Below are positions 20,290 to 28,516 of a DNA stretch of 64,000 nt, piece after piece. The notes under the pieces were generated by a model. That model was not told where the DNA came from. It saw only the letters and a program-made list of their open reading frames with translations, and searched no databases. The translations under genes were made by a program, and so were the position numbers. Each line of letters begins with the position of its first letter. Position 1 is the stretch's first letter. The stretch is from Thermobifida alba (GTDB taxonomy: Bacteria; Actinomycetota; Actinomycetes; Streptosporangiales; Streptosporangiaceae), in assembly GCF_023208015.1 (NCBI RefSeq), contig NZ_CP051627.1:3578422-3642421 (forward strand). Direction: 5' to 3'.

Positions 20290-21033
20290 CTACTTGCCCT
20301 GGTTCTTGACCGCTTCGATGGCTTCTTTGGCGGCTTCGGGGTCCAGGTACTCGCCGCCCGTCTTGCGGGGCGTGAAGTCGTCGTTGAGTTCGTACACCAG
20401 CGGGATCCCGGTGGGGATGTTGAGGCCCGCGATGGTCTGGTCGTCGATGCCGTCCAGGTGCTTGACCAGGGCGCGCAGGGAGTTGCCGTGCGCGGCGACC
20501 AGCACCGTGCGGCCCGCGGCCAGGTCGGGGACGATCGAGTCGTACCAGTAGGGCAGCATCCGGTCCACGACGTCGGCCAGGCACTCGGTGCGCGGCATCA
20601 GCTCGGGGGGCAGGTTCGCGTAGCGCGGGTCGCCGTACTGGGAGAACTCGCTGTCCTCGGCGAGCGGCGGCGGGGGCGTGTCGTAGGAGCGCCGCCAGAC
20701 CATGAACTGCTCGTCGCCGAACTCGGCGCGGGTCTGGGCCTTGTTCTTGCCCTGGAGGGCGCCGTAGTGGCGCTCGTTGAGCCGCCAGGAGCGCTTGACC
20801 GGAAGCCAGTGCAGTCCGGCCTCCTCCAGCGCGATATTGGCGGTGCGGATCGCCCGCTTGAGCAGGGAGGTGTGGACCACGTCGGGGCGCACCCCCGCCT
20901 CGGCCAGCAGTTTTCCGCCCTTGCGGGCCTCTTCCTCGCCCTTCGCGGAGAGGTCCACGTCCACCCAGCCGGTGAACAGACCCTCGGCGTTCCAGACGCT
21001 TTCGCCGTGGCGCAGCAGAACCAGAGTCGACAT
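20290..21033 (-). CDS. gpmA: 2,3-bisphosphoglycerate-dependent phosphoglycerate mutase
   Basis: 247 residues. It interconverts 3- and 2-phosphoglycerate in glycolysis. The catalytic signature [18 protein letters not shown] carries the phospho-His near the N-terminus, and [15 protein letters not shown] carries the second His. [12 protein letters not shown] and [12 protein letters not shown] are also typical. Full length, ATG 21033. In actinobacteria gpmA is often near mshA and the Pho genes, as here. Confidence 0.97.
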   Translation of the reverse strand: MSTLVLLRHGESVWNAEGLFTGWVDVDLSAKGEEEARKGGKLLAEAGVRPDVVHTSLLKRAIRTANIALEEAGLHWLPVKRSWRLNERHYGALQGKNKAQTRAEFGDEQFMVWRRSYDTPPPPLAEDSEFSQYGDPRYANLPPELMPRTECLADVVDRMLPYWYDSIVPDLAAGRTVLVAAHGNSLRALVKHLDGIDDQTIAGLNIPTGIPLVYELNDDFTPRKTGGEYLDPEAAKEAIEAVKNQGK

Positions 21034-21108
21034 GCCTCTCAGCCTAGCGACCCGTCTCCCCCGCGATCGCCGGGGGCACCGAATGGTCTATGCCAATTCC
21101 GCGAAGCT

Positions 21109-21630
21109 TCACCCGGCCTCCTCCCCGTCCGCGCTCTGCTCCACCAGGTGGCGGAAGGCTCTCAGGTTGCGCCGGCTCACGCCGCGCTTGGTGCGCCACG
21201 CCCACTCCTTGCGGATCGCCGTGGCGAACCCGCGTTCCAGCGCCGGGTTGAAGTTGTCGTCGGAGTAGGAGAGCACGCATCCCAGCAGCCGGTCCACCTC
21301 CTCCGGGGTGATCCCGGCCAGCGGCAGCCTCCCGGTGATGTACACGTCGCCCACGTCGTCGGCGGTGAAGGCCATGCCGTACATGTCGGCGCTGCGCCGC
21401 ATCAGGTAGCGGTAGAACTCGCCCTCGTTCTCGTCGGGCCGCCGGCAGAAGAAGCTCTTGAGCAGCAGGCTGTGCTCGCCGATGTTCAGCCACACCAGCG
21501 TCTTGAGCTTGCGTTCGCCGGGCAGGGTGACCAGGTAGGCGTCGGACCGGGGCCGCTCGTACTCCAGTTCCGCCTCCTCAAGGGCCGTCTCGATCGCGTC
21601 GGCCGCGTCGGCCTGTTCCTGTGTGGGCAT
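21109..21630 (-). CDS. YbjN domain-containing protein
   Basis: 173 residues from ATG 21630. It resembles the YbjN/type III secretion-chaperone-like fold: an N-terminal helix (ADAIETALEEAELEYER), a strand set (KLKTLVWLNIGEHSLLLKSFFC), then EGEFYRYLMRRSADMYGMAFTADD and LGCVLSYSDDNFNPALERGF. In actinobacteria this family is regularly encoded between mshA and gpmA. Its biochemical role is unknown. It is probably expressed with mshA, 75 bp upstream. Long upstream open frame is read-through in mshA. Confidence 0.88.
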   Translation of the reverse strand: MPTQEQADAADAIETALEEAELEYERPRSDAYLVTLPGERKLKTLVWLNIGEHSLLLKSFFCRRPDENEGEFYRYLMRRSADMYGMAFTADDVGDVYITGRLPLAGITPEEVDRLLGCVLSYSDDNFNPALERGFATAIRKEWAWRTKRGVSRRNLRAFRHLVEQSADGEEAG

Positions 21631-21704
21631 GCGGTCCCCTCTCGGTCTCGTCGTGCTGTGGGCCTGCCGTCGCCGGCCCCGTCCATCCTCGTACCGGCCC
21701 GGGA

Positions 21705-23009
21705 TCACCGGCACGGCACGGTCAGGCGGTGCCGTGCCAGGGCCTCCCGGTAGGCCGCCAGCAGACCGTCGACGGTCGCCTCCCAGCTCAGTCCCGAGGC
21801 GTGCCGGACTCCCGCGGCTCCCATGCGGTCCCGCCACGCGGGCTCGGCGACCACCCGGCGCAGGACCCGGGCGTAGTCGTCGGGGTCGTGTCCGTCGATG
21901 AGCACCCCGGAGACGCCGTCGCGCACCGCCGTGGGCAGGCCGCCGACCCGGGCCGCGACGACCGGGGTGCCGCAGGCCTGGGACTCCACCGCCACCAGGC
22001 CGAAGGACTCCGAGTAGGACGGCACCACGGTGACGGCGGCCGCCCGGTAGTAGTGGACCAGTTCGGTGCGGGAGCGGGGCGGCTCCAGGCGGACCACGTC
22101 GGCGATGCCCAGCGAGCGCGCCAGGTCGGACAGCAGTCCGGGCTCGGCGCAGCCGCTGCCGGACTGGCCGCCCACGACCGCGACGACGAGGCGGTCGCGC
22201 AGGTGGGGGGCGTCCTCCAGCAGCCGGGCCGCCGCGCGCAGCAGCACGTCGGGGGCCTTGAGCCGCTGCACCCGGCCGACGAACAGCAGCAGCGCGGCGT
22301 CGGCGGGCAGGCCGAGGCGGCGCAGCGCCTCGGCGCGCGGTCCGGGGGTGAAGGTCTGCAGGTCCACCCCGGGGAAGACCGTGGAGACGCGGCCGGGGTC
22401 GGCGCCGTAGTAGTGGATGAGCTGGGCGGCCTCGTCGTCGGTGTTGGCGATGAGCCGGTCGGCGAGCGCGACGAGCGCGTCCTCGCCCCGCACCCGCTCC
22501 TCGGGCTCGGGGGTGTCGCCCTCGGCCAGCGACATGTTCTTCACCCTGGCCATGGTGTGCATGGAGTGCACGAGCGGCACTCCCCACTCCCGGGCGGCCG
22601 ACCATCCGGCCTGGCCGGACAGCCAGTAGTGGGCGTGCACCAGGTCGTAGCGGCCGCCGAGGTTCTCGGCCTCGGCGCGCAGGACGCCGTGGACGAACGG
22701 GCACAGGTAGTGGACCAGGACGGTCTTGTCGAGTGTGCCGTAGGGGCCCGCCGCGATGTTGCGGACGGTGACCCCGGGCGCCAGTTCGACCTCCGGGGGC
22801 TGTTCGAAGGAGGTGGCCCGGGTGAAGACGTCAACGGCGACGCCGCGTTCCGCCAGCCGCTTGGCCACCTCGACGACGTAGACGTTCATCCCCCCGGCGT
22901 CGCCGGTCCCGGGTTGGTCGAGGGGTGAGGTGTGCAGGCTGATGGCGGCGATCCTGCCGGGCCACGCGGTCCGGCTCTGCTCCTCCGCCTCCGGAGTCTG
23001 TGACGCCAC
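21705..23009 (-). CDS. mshA: D-inositol-3-phosphate glycosyltransferase
   Basis: 434 residues. This GT4-family enzyme makes GlcNAc-inositol phosphate from UDP-GlcNAc, the first step of mycothiol synthesis. N-terminal Rossmann landmarks are [20 protein letters not shown] (39-residue region around the donor/acceptor loop), FTRATS and HAHYWLSG. The C-terminal donor domain has [41 protein letters not shown] (the E-x7-E pattern). GTG 23009 gives a normal-length protein. Its presence fits actinobacteria, which use mycothiol as their main thiol. Confidence 0.95.
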   Translation of the reverse strand: MASQTPEAEEQSRTAWPGRIAAISLHTSPLDQPGTGDAGGMNVYVVEVAKRLAERGVAVDVFTRATSFEQPPEVELAPGVTVRNIAAGPYGTLDKTVLVHYLCPFVHGVLRAEAENLGGRYDLVHAHYWLSGQAGWSAAREWGVPLVHSMHTMARVKNMSLAEGDTPEPEERVRGEDALVALADRLIANTDDEAAQLIHYYGADPGRVSTVFPGVDLQTFTPGPRAEALRRLGLPADAALLLFVGRVQRLKAPDVLLRAAARLLEDAPHLRDRLVVAVVGGQSGSGCAEPGLLSDLARSLGIADVVRLEPPRSRTELVHYYRAAAVTVVPSYSESFGLVAVESQACGTPVVAARVGGLPTAVRDGVSGVLIDGHDPDDYARVLRRVVAEPAWRDRMGAAGVRHASGLSWEATVDGLLAAYREALARHRLTVPCR

Positions 23010-23161
23010 TCGGCTCCCCGTCCCTTCCGGTCCTCTCGGTGCTCACTGCGGACCTCAACGGTCAACATCCGTCAAGGGGCGCAGTGTTCCCATATTGGCC
23101 ACGGGGGCGGGCCGGGCCGGAACGCGGGGTGGGGGTTGTCCGAGGCGGCTCTCCCGGGAGG

Positions 23162-23683
23162 TCAGATCTCTTCGGCCAGTGCGTGGAACACCTCGGTGAA
23201 GACCGCGTGCGCCAGTGTGTCGAAAAGAACAAAACGGACATGCTCCACGGTCGTCGGAGTGTTGCGGACCGTGGTCAGGGCGATCCGCGCCCCGTCGTCC
23301 AGCGGCCAGCCGTAGACGCCGGTGGAGAGGGCGGGAAAGGCCACACTGCGCGCCCCCAGCTCGTCGGCGATCCGCAGCGACTCGGCGTAGCAGGAGGCGA
23401 GCAGCGCCGAACGGTCGTGTTCGGCGCTGTGGACGGGGCCGACGGTGTGGATGACCCAGCGCGCGGGCAGCCGCCCGGCCGTGGTGGCCACCGCCTGCCC
23501 CGTGGGCAGGCCGTCGCGGTAGCGGCCGGCGCGCAGGGCCCGGCACTCGGCCAGGATGTCGGGGCCGCGGCGGTGGATCGCACCGTCCACCCCTCCCCCG
23601 CCGAGCAGGCTGGAGTTGGCCGCGTTGACCACGGCGTCCACCCGCTGCTCGGTGATGTCTCCCCGGAGCAGTCGCAGGTCCAT
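23162..23683 (-). CDS. macro-domain protein (O-acetyl-ADP-ribose deacetylase type)
   Basis: 173 residues from ATG 23683 (MDLRLLRGDITEQRVDAVVN). This is a single macro domain of MacroD/YmdB type: the catalytic region is VNAANSSLLGGGGVDGAIH, with IHTVGP and AFPALSTGVYGWPL forming the ADP-ribose phosphate loop. It binds or hydrolyses ADP-ribose derivatives such as O-acetyl-ADP-ribose or mono-ADP-ribosyl proteins. It is a free-standing gene between mshA and the divergent intein-bearing amidase. An in-frame ATG at 23725 is possible but would add an untypical tail. Confidence 0.92.
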   Translation of the reverse strand: MDLRLLRGDITEQRVDAVVNAANSSLLGGGGVDGAIHRRGPDILAECRALRAGRYRDGLPTGQAVATTAGRLPARWVIHTVGPVHSAEHDRSALLASCYAESLRIADELGARSVAFPALSTGVYGWPLDDGARIALTTVRNTPTTVEHVRFVLFDTLAHAVFTEVFHALAEEI

Positions 23684-23828
23684 GTCTCCATGATGCTCCG
23701 CCGGGTTACGGCCATGCCTTTTCACGAAGAGTAGTGTCCACTTCTCCCTCGGTGTTTATCAAGCCCCGGTTGTCGCGGAACAACCAGTAACAGCCCTGGT
23801 CATAACCCCTCTCCGCACGGAGGAACGC

Positions 23829-25793
23829 ATGCCGAAACCCGAGAGATTCGTGTCCCGGTCCGCTCTCGGCTGGGGGGCTTCCGGCGCCTCCTACGCCGAT
23901 CCGAAGAAGGGGTTGGTGATCCACTACGACGGGTCCGACCAGAAACTCGCCTCCCGGGACCACGAGGCGTGCGTCCGGTACTGGAAGAGCACCCGCGACT
24001 TCCACACCGGGCCGTCCCGGGGCTGGGCGGACATCGGCTACTGCGTGGACGAGGAGACCGAGATCCTCACCGCCGCGGGCTGGAAGACCTTCCGGGAGGT
24101 CCGCCCCGGTGACGTCGCGCTGACCCTGGACCACGGGACGGGGCTGGCGGAGTGGCAGCCGGTCCTGGACGTCTACGTCTTCCCCGCACAGCCGCGGACC
24201 ATGATCCGCATGGCGGGGCGCTTCCACTCCTCGCTGACCACGCCGCAGCACCGCTGGCCGGTGGAGCGCCACTCCCGGAACGGACCGGAACGGGAGCGGA
24301 CCTGGGCCACCACCGAGACGCTGGCCCACGGGGACCGCATCCCCCAGGCGGCGCCGTGCGCGGACCTGCCGACCGCACCCAAGTGGTCCGACGCCCTCGT
24401 CGAACTCGTGGCGTGGCTGTGGACCGGCGGCCGCGCCGCACCGCGGAGCCGCCGCCCCGACGCCGGTGTCGCCCTCCGGCCACGAGGGGGCCTCGGGGCC
24501 GCACGCATCAGGGCGGCGCTGCACGCCCTGTTCGGACCGCCGGTCGAGGGCTTCCCCCGGACCGGGCGGCGGACCGACGGCCGGCCCCGTTGGCGGGAGT
24601 GCCCCGACCGGCAGCCGGTGGAGTTCCACCTGTCCGCGGAGGCCGGCCGGGTGCTGCTGGAGCACGCTCCCGACCGGGTGGTGCGCTTCGACTTCCTGCG
24701 GTCGCTGACGCGGGCCCAGCTCGACCTCTTCGTCGAGACGTCCCTGCTCGCGAACGGTACCGGCAGAACGGCCGCCAGGACCTTCGCCCAGCCGGACCGC
24801 GGCCGGGCCGAGGCGTTCCAGTTCGCCGCGCTCCTGGCGGGGCACGCGACCTCGCTGCACCGCCTCGGACCGGACGACACGTGGCTGGTCCGCCTCCGCA
24901 CGGCCCAGGACTTCGCCCCCAGGGCAGCGGCGGCCCGGAGGGGCGCCTTCACCATCGCCGAGGAGCGCTACGCGGGGCACGTGTGGTGCGTGCGCACCCC
25001 CAACGCCACCTGGCTGGCCCGCCGCGCCGGAACCGTCTACTTCACCGGCAACAGCTTCGGGGCCTGCCCGCACGGCTACGTGTTCGAGGGGCGCGGCCTG
25101 TACAAGTCCCAGGCCGCACAGCCGGGCGGCAACTCCACCTACTACTCGGTGACGCTCATGTCCGGCCCCTCCGACGAGATCACCGACGCCCAGATCAACG
25201 CCGTCCGGCAACTGCGCGAATGGCTCATGGAGCCGAGCACGTCGATCAGCGGAACCGTCAGGGGCCACCGGGATTTCATCAGCACGTCCTGTCCCGGCGA
25301 CAAGCTCTACCGGATGGTCCGCGACGGAGTCTTCAACCAACCAGCACGGTGGGGAACCACCGGGGAGGAGGACGAGGTGCCGCACTACCTCAACATGGCC
25401 CAGACCAAGGACGTCGTGGTCTCGCCCGACAAGTACGTCTCGCTGCGCTGGGACACCGTGTGGACCGACACGGCCAAGATCGCGCACCAGGACGGCCTCG
25501 CCGTCATCTCCAAACCGTGCGACCTCAACGGCGCGCTCTGGCTGGAGATCGAGGGCCTGGACGAGGGCGAGGACGTCCAGGTGCGCATGGCCGACTGGGA
25601 GCGCAAGACCAAGAAGTACCACCTGCACCCGATCGCCGAGGGGGTCGGCACGGGCGGCCGGTCGTTCCCCGTGTTCCCGGTGGTCAACCGGCTCCCCGAC
25701 GGACGCACCATGGACCTGCGCGTCTACAACGTCAGCCAGAAGCCCTTCACCCTGCGCCGCGCCACCTTCAAGGGGCACGTCTGGCTGCGCTGA
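23829..25793 (+). CDS. PGRP/T7-lysozyme-type N-acetylmuramoyl-L-alanine amidase with an in-frame intein
   Basis: A 654-residue precursor; removal of the 337-residue intein (72-408) would leave a 317-residue amidase. The spliced sequence reads through GWADIGY-SFGACPHGYVFEGRG, the classic core of peptidoglycan-recognition/amidase_2 enzymes. Zinc ligands are His32 (LVIHYDG), His480 and Cys488 (GHRDFISTSCPG); Tyr71, immediately before the intein, is the predicted catalytic tyrosine. Residues 491-654 form an extra beta-rich domain of unknown role, perhaps wall binding. There is no signal peptide, as in phage endolysins released through a holin; a holin-like gene follows 107 bp later. It probably cleaves the MurNAc-L-Ala amide bond only after splicing. 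A bacterial self-lysin is the alternative to a phage relic. Confidence 0.93.
   Translation: MPKPERFVSRSALGWGASGASYADPKKGLVIHYDGSDQKLASRDHEACVRYWKSTRDFHTGPSRGWADIGYCVDEETEILTAAGWKTFREVRPGDVALTLDHGTGLAEWQPVLDVYVFPAQPRTMIRMAGRFHSSLTTPQHRWPVERHSRNGPERERTWATTETLAHGDRIPQAAPCADLPTAPKWSDALVELVAWLWTGGRAAPRSRRPDAGVALRPRGGLGAARIRAALHALFGPPVEGFPRTGRRTDGRPRWRECPDRQPVEFHLSAEAGRVLLEHAPDRVVRFDFLRSLTRAQLDLFVETSLLANGTGRTAARTFAQPDRGRAEAFQFAALLAGHATSLHRLGPDDTWLVRLRTAQDFAPRAAAARRGAFTIAEERYAGHVWCVRTPNATWLARRAGTVYFTGNSFGACPHGYVFEGRGLYKSQAAQPGGNSTYYSVTLMSGPSDEITDAQINAVRQLREWLMEPSTSISGTVRGHRDFISTSCPGDKLYRMVRDGVFNQPARWGTTGEEDEVPHYLNMAQTKDVVVSPDKYVSLRWDTVWTDTAKIAHQDGLAVISKPCDLNGALWLEIEGLDEGEDVQVRMADWERKTKKYHLHPIAEGVGTGGRSFPVFPVVNRLPDGRTMDLRVYNVSQKPFTLRRATFKGHVWLR
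24042..25052 (+). mobile_element. intein with class 3-like WCT triplet and degenerate LAGLIDADG core
   Basis: In-frame insertion encoding residues 72-408 of the amidase precursor. Block A is CVDEETEILTAAGWKTFREV with Cys72 as first residue. Block B is TTPQHRW (Thr138, His141, Trp143). Block F is GHVWCVRTPNATW (Cys387). Block G is VYFTGN followed by the +1 extein Ser409. Trp143, Cys387 and Thr406 match the non-contiguous Trp-Cys-Thr triplet of class 3 inteins. Penultimate residue is Gly407, not His. Between blocks B and F, LVELVAWLWTGG (about 190-201) and LFVETSLLANGTG (about 300-312) look like LAGLIDADG helices whose acidic residues are replaced, so homing activity is probably lost. Splicing remains plausible because Cys, Asn and Ser are retained. 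Confidence 0.9.
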
Positions 25794-25900
25794 CCCCGCA
25801 CACCGCCCCCGTCGCACGTCTTCCGGCCCCGTCCCCCGGTCCGTCTCCTCCTCGTCTCTCTCCTTCTCTCTCCGTCAGCCAGCCAACCGGGAGGTCCGCC

Positions 25901-26149
25901 ATGCTCACATCCGTCGTCCGCACCACCGTGCCGCTCATCGTCGGCGCGCTCAGCGCCTTCGCCGCCACCCGCCTCGGCATCGACCTGCCGGAGGCCGCGC
26001 TCACCGAGGTCGTCACGGTGCTCGTCGCGGGGGTCTACTACACGGCCGTCCGCGTCCTGGAGGAGCGCGTGTCGCCCGCGTTCGGCCGGGTCCTGCTGGG
26101 CCTCGGCCTGCGCGGCACCCCCAAGTACGACCTGGCCTCCCCCTCCTGA
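25901..26149 (+). CDS. holin-like small membrane protein
   Basis: 82 residues from ATG 25901 with GGGAGG seven bases upstream. Two hydrophobic helices (about 4-24, SVVRTTVPLIVGALSAFAAT, and 33-52, ALTEVVTVLVAGVYYTAVRV) are joined by a short loop and followed by a charged tail. Size, topology and position directly after an amidase without signal peptide fit actinophage holins or membrane factors that release endolysin. It may instead be a cell-envelope protein of unrelated function. It is followed by two tandem perfect hairpins. Confidence 0.75.
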   Translation: MLTSVVRTTVPLIVGALSAFAATRLGIDLPEAALTEVVTVLVAGVYYTAVRVLEERVSPAFGRVLLGLGLRGTPKYDLASPS

Positions 26150-26160
26150 TCCCGCCGGGC

Positions 26161-26225
26161 GGAAGCGCCCCGCCGGACCGGGGCGCTTCCGTCCCCGCCG
26201 CGCCCGCGTGGGGCGCGGCGGGGAC
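26161..26225. terminator. two tandem perfect hairpins
   Basis: The first hairpin has an 11-bp stem (26161-26171 with 26180-26190). The second has a 15-bp stem (26191-26205 with 26211-26225). Both are perfect and adjacent, between the holin-like gene (+) and the methyltransferase remnant (-). Probably a double, bidirectional terminator. Confidence 0.75.
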
Positions 26226-26228
26226 GGG

Positions 26229-26691
26229 TCAGTACCGCCAGGACGGGCCGTCGGGGGAGCCCAGCCAGACCGTGTGGCCCCGCGCTCCGACGGTCAGCCC
26301 GAACTCCTCGACCCCCGGGCGGCCCCGCTGGTCCCACCAGGCGTGCGCCTGCTCCAGTTCGCCCCACCGTGTGCGGCTGGTATCCGGCGGCGGTCAGCGC
26401 GGTCCGCGCCCGTTCGGCGAGCACCGGGTCCACTTCGACGGTCACGACCCGGCGGTGCTGGACGGCCAGTTCGCACAGCAGGGCGGCGTTTCCTCCGGTT
26501 CCGGTGCCGACCTCCAACACCCGCAGGCCGGGGTGCACCTCCAGCTCGTCCAGCATGGCGGCTATGACGCTCGGCGCGCTGGAGGACGACGACGGGAGGC
26601 CCGGCCCGTCCTCGGCGCCGTCGTCGACCCGGGTCACCACCGCGTCGTCCGCCGCAGGCCCCGCACTCCTGCTGCCCGCCGTCGTCAGCAT
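26229..26691 (-). pseudogene. remnant of a PCMT-like (FxLD/lanthipeptide-type) methyltransferase
   Basis: Reading from ATG 26691, the first ~108 codons give the SAM-binding half of a protein-isoaspartate-type methyltransferase: LRVLEVGTGTGGNAALLCEL, VVTVEVDPVLAERARTAL, AAGYQPHTV. At about 26361-26370 the frame is lost. In another frame the last ~45 codons read ELEQAHAWWDQRGRPGVEEF and LTVGARGHTVWLGSP, which resembles the extreme C-terminus of the same kind of methyltransferase. Roughly 150 or more residues that should lie between are absent, so the gene carries an internal deletion that also shifts frame. It is most likely dead. No lanthipeptide synthetase or precursor is visible nearby. Confidence 0.75.
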
Positions 26692-26760
26692 GTGGCACTT
26701 TCTCAGCTGGATCGATCTCCGGCGCATTACCTTAGAGCCCCACACGGCAGAAGGGGTGTC

Positions 26761-27267
26761 ATGGATCTGAAGTGCCGAAACGGCATGACTCACACCTACA
26801 CCAGGGATCTCCGGTCGCCTGTGCGCCGCAAATCCGAGCTGGCACGGAAGATCGCTGGGGCAGTGCTGGAGTCCTGCAAGATCTGTCGCTGGGACGGGAC
26901 GCGGCTCGCTGCCCGAGATCTCGCACCAGGTGGGCTGGCCGCTGAGCTGTACTCAGCGTGGGCGGAGCACGAAACCCTGGCCGCTCTGGCCGAAGGCAAA
27001 CGCCTGGACAGCGTGGTGACGCTGGCGACGCTGATGGGCCGCAGGAAGGGGATGCTTTATCCGCCGACGCCGGACACGTTCGGGCTGTGCGAGATCACGA
27101 TCACTGGCGTCGAAGTGGCAGTCGACGTGTCGCGGGTCCTGGACCACATGTACTGCCTGGAGTTCCAGGAACGGGTGTGGGTGGTGGACGACGTCCTCTC
27201 GGGAATCATCGGAGCCGAGTTCTACCCGCCGGCTCCCATCAAACGGTTGCTGGCCGGGGCAGCGTAG
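26761..27267 (+). CDS. hypothetical protein
   Basis: 168 residues from ATG 26761 with AAGGGG upstream. The family is not recognised. The N-terminal third is basic and has Cys5, Cys39 and Cys42 (MDLKCRNG, ESCKICRWDG) that could form a small metal site. The middle is helical (GLAAELYSAWAEHETLAALAEGK). The C-terminal third is beta-rich (CEITITGVEVAVDVSRVLD) and ends in FYPPAPIKRLLAGAA. No signal or membrane segment. Its codon GC content is lower than that of housekeeping neighbours, in keeping with an accessory gene. It is divergent from the methyltransferase remnant and followed by a hairpin. Confidence 0.7.
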   Translation: MDLKCRNGMTHTYTRDLRSPVRRKSELARKIAGAVLESCKICRWDGTRLAARDLAPGGLAAELYSAWAEHETLAALAEGKRLDSVVTLATLMGRRKGMLYPPTPDTFGLCEITITGVEVAVDVSRVLDHMYCLEFQERVWVVDDVLSGIIGAEFYPPAPIKRLLAGAA

Positions 27268-27272
27268 GAGAA

Positions 27273-27301
27273 GAGGGCCAGGGGATGTCCCCCTGGCCCT
27301 C
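27273..27301. terminator. hairpin after the hypothetical gene
   Basis: Arms 27273-27284 and 27290-27301 form a perfect GC-rich stem with a 5-base loop (ATGTC), just after the stop at 27267 and facing the minus-strand small zinc-ribbon gene. It is followed by a TGTTT run on the plus strand. Confidence 0.75.
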
Positions 27302-27316
27302 CTGTTTCGCGTGGAC

Positions 27317-27439
27317 CTAGTGCATGCCGCGGCCGTTGCACCTGGTGCACAGGTCACCGTTGCTGTCGATGCCCTGTCCCTGGCACTTGGAGCACATCTC
27401 CTGGACGATCATCCGGATGCGTGCGATCAGGGTCTTCAT
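27317..27439 (-). CDS. 40-residue CxxCxGxG zinc-ribbon microprotein
   Basis: ATG 27439 is preceded by an ideal AAAGGAGGT nine bases away. The 40-residue product has a short amphipathic, basic N-terminus (MKTLIARIRMIVQEM), then CSKCQGQG and CTRCNGRG separated by seven residues. These two CxxCxGxG knuckles are those of the DnaJ zinc-binding region. Such a unit could fold around one zinc ion and bind protein or nucleic acid. No J domain is near. It is too small for most gene callers, but the ribosome site and the paired motifs make it convincing. Confidence 0.75.
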   Translation of the reverse strand: MKTLIARIRMIVQEMCSKCQGQGIDSNGDLCTRCNGRGMH

Positions 27440-27598
27440 GGTCACCTCCTTTCCATAGTGAGGGGAGAGAAGAGGATGTCCTCCCCTTCTGGAGGACGTC
27501 CCCGGGTGGTGAGCGGCCGCGCCGCCGCCCACCACGTCTGGCCCCGGGACCGGGTAGGGACTGGAGCAGAGAGGCCCGGCCCCGGGGAGTTCACGGTG

Positions 27599-27811
27599 CT
27601 ACCGGCCCCACAGCATCGCCGTGGACAGGGCGGTGCCGAGCACGGTGTCGAGGTTGGCCAGCGCGGTGACCGTGCGCACCGGGTCGCCGATCGGCAGGAT
27701 CAGCCGGTCGGCGCCGAGGACGACGGCCAGGCCGTGCTCGTGCTCTTCCACGCGGGCGCGGCCGTCGGCGAGCAGCGCCAGCTGGTCGGGAGTGAGGGTG
27801 TAGTCCGCCAC
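27599..27811 (-). CDS. small hypothetical protein
   Basis: 70 residues from GTG 27811, with GAGAGGA upstream. The sequence VADYTLTPDQLALLADGRAR begins it, followed by alternating strand-like stretches (HGLAVVLGADRLILPIGDPV) and a helical end. No known family, no membrane segment. It is probably co-transcribed with the secreted protein gene upstream on the same strand (64 bp gap). Confidence 0.55.
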   Translation of the reverse strand: MADYTLTPDQLALLADGRARVEEHEHGLAVVLGADRLILPIGDPVRTVTALANLDTVLGTALSTAMLWGR

Positions 27812-27875
27812 CGGGGTCCTCTCTCTGCTCGGGGGTGCGGATGCGGTCGTGCGGCGTGCCGTTCGGGGCGGCGGG

Positions 27876-28292
27876 TCACCCGCCGCTCGGCGCGTAGGCG
27901 CGGACGCGGCCCCGGTCGCAGTAGGCGCGCACCGTATGCGGGGGCTGGTACTCGGTGAGGACGTGGTCGAGCAGGTCCACGTCGGACACGGCGACCAGGT
28001 GCCCGGTGACCCGGTTGCGCGCCGTGTAGGGGCAGGGCGCCCCGTAGGCGTAGGTGACCTCCCACAGCGCGGAGTGCCGCTCGGCGCACTCCGCGAACAC
28101 CGGGTAGTCGGGGATGCGCGGGGGCACGGCCCGGGCCTGCGGCCGGGGGACGGGCCCGGTCGGCGCGGGAGCCGCCGGGGGATGCGCCGCGGGTTCGGTG
28201 CGGGTGGCGTGGCGCGGCCAGTACGAACCACGCGCGGGGGCGAACACCGCCAGCAGCAGTGCGACGGGCAGCGTCAACAGGCGCAACAGCAT
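27876..28292 (-). CDS. secreted or membrane-anchored hypothetical protein
   Basis: 138 residues from ATG 28292. The N-terminal hydrophobic stretch (LLRLLTLPVALLLAVFAPARG) is a signal peptide or anchor. A Pro/Ala-rich linker (about 33-60) leads to a compact C-terminal domain with three Cys residues (FAECAERHS, APCPYTARN, VRAYCDRGR) that could be disulfide-bonded outside the cell. The family is not recognised. It is divergent from the HTH/DUF5753 gene. Confidence 0.6.
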   Translation of the reverse strand: MLLRLLTLPVALLLAVFAPARGSYWPRHATRTEPAAHPPAAPAPTGPVPRPQARAVPPRIPDYPVFAECAERHSALWEVTYAYGAPCPYTARNRVTGHLVAVSDVDLLDHVLTEYQPPHTVRAYCDRGRVRAYAPSGG

Positions 28293-28516
28293 GGCCCCTC
28301 CAGGGGTCGGGCCGGACGGGGTCCGGCAGGCATCTCAGATACATGCCAATGCTGACCCATCCCAGATAAATTCGCAATTCCCATGTTCAAAGTCATAGAC
28401 CAAGTCAACTTGAACATCGCCCAATAATGTGGTCAGTGAGAAGAATGTCCAGTTCAAACCAGGCGCACGTAGGATCGGAGCGGAATCGCAATGCCTACCA
28501 GCAGGGGAGCGACGAC

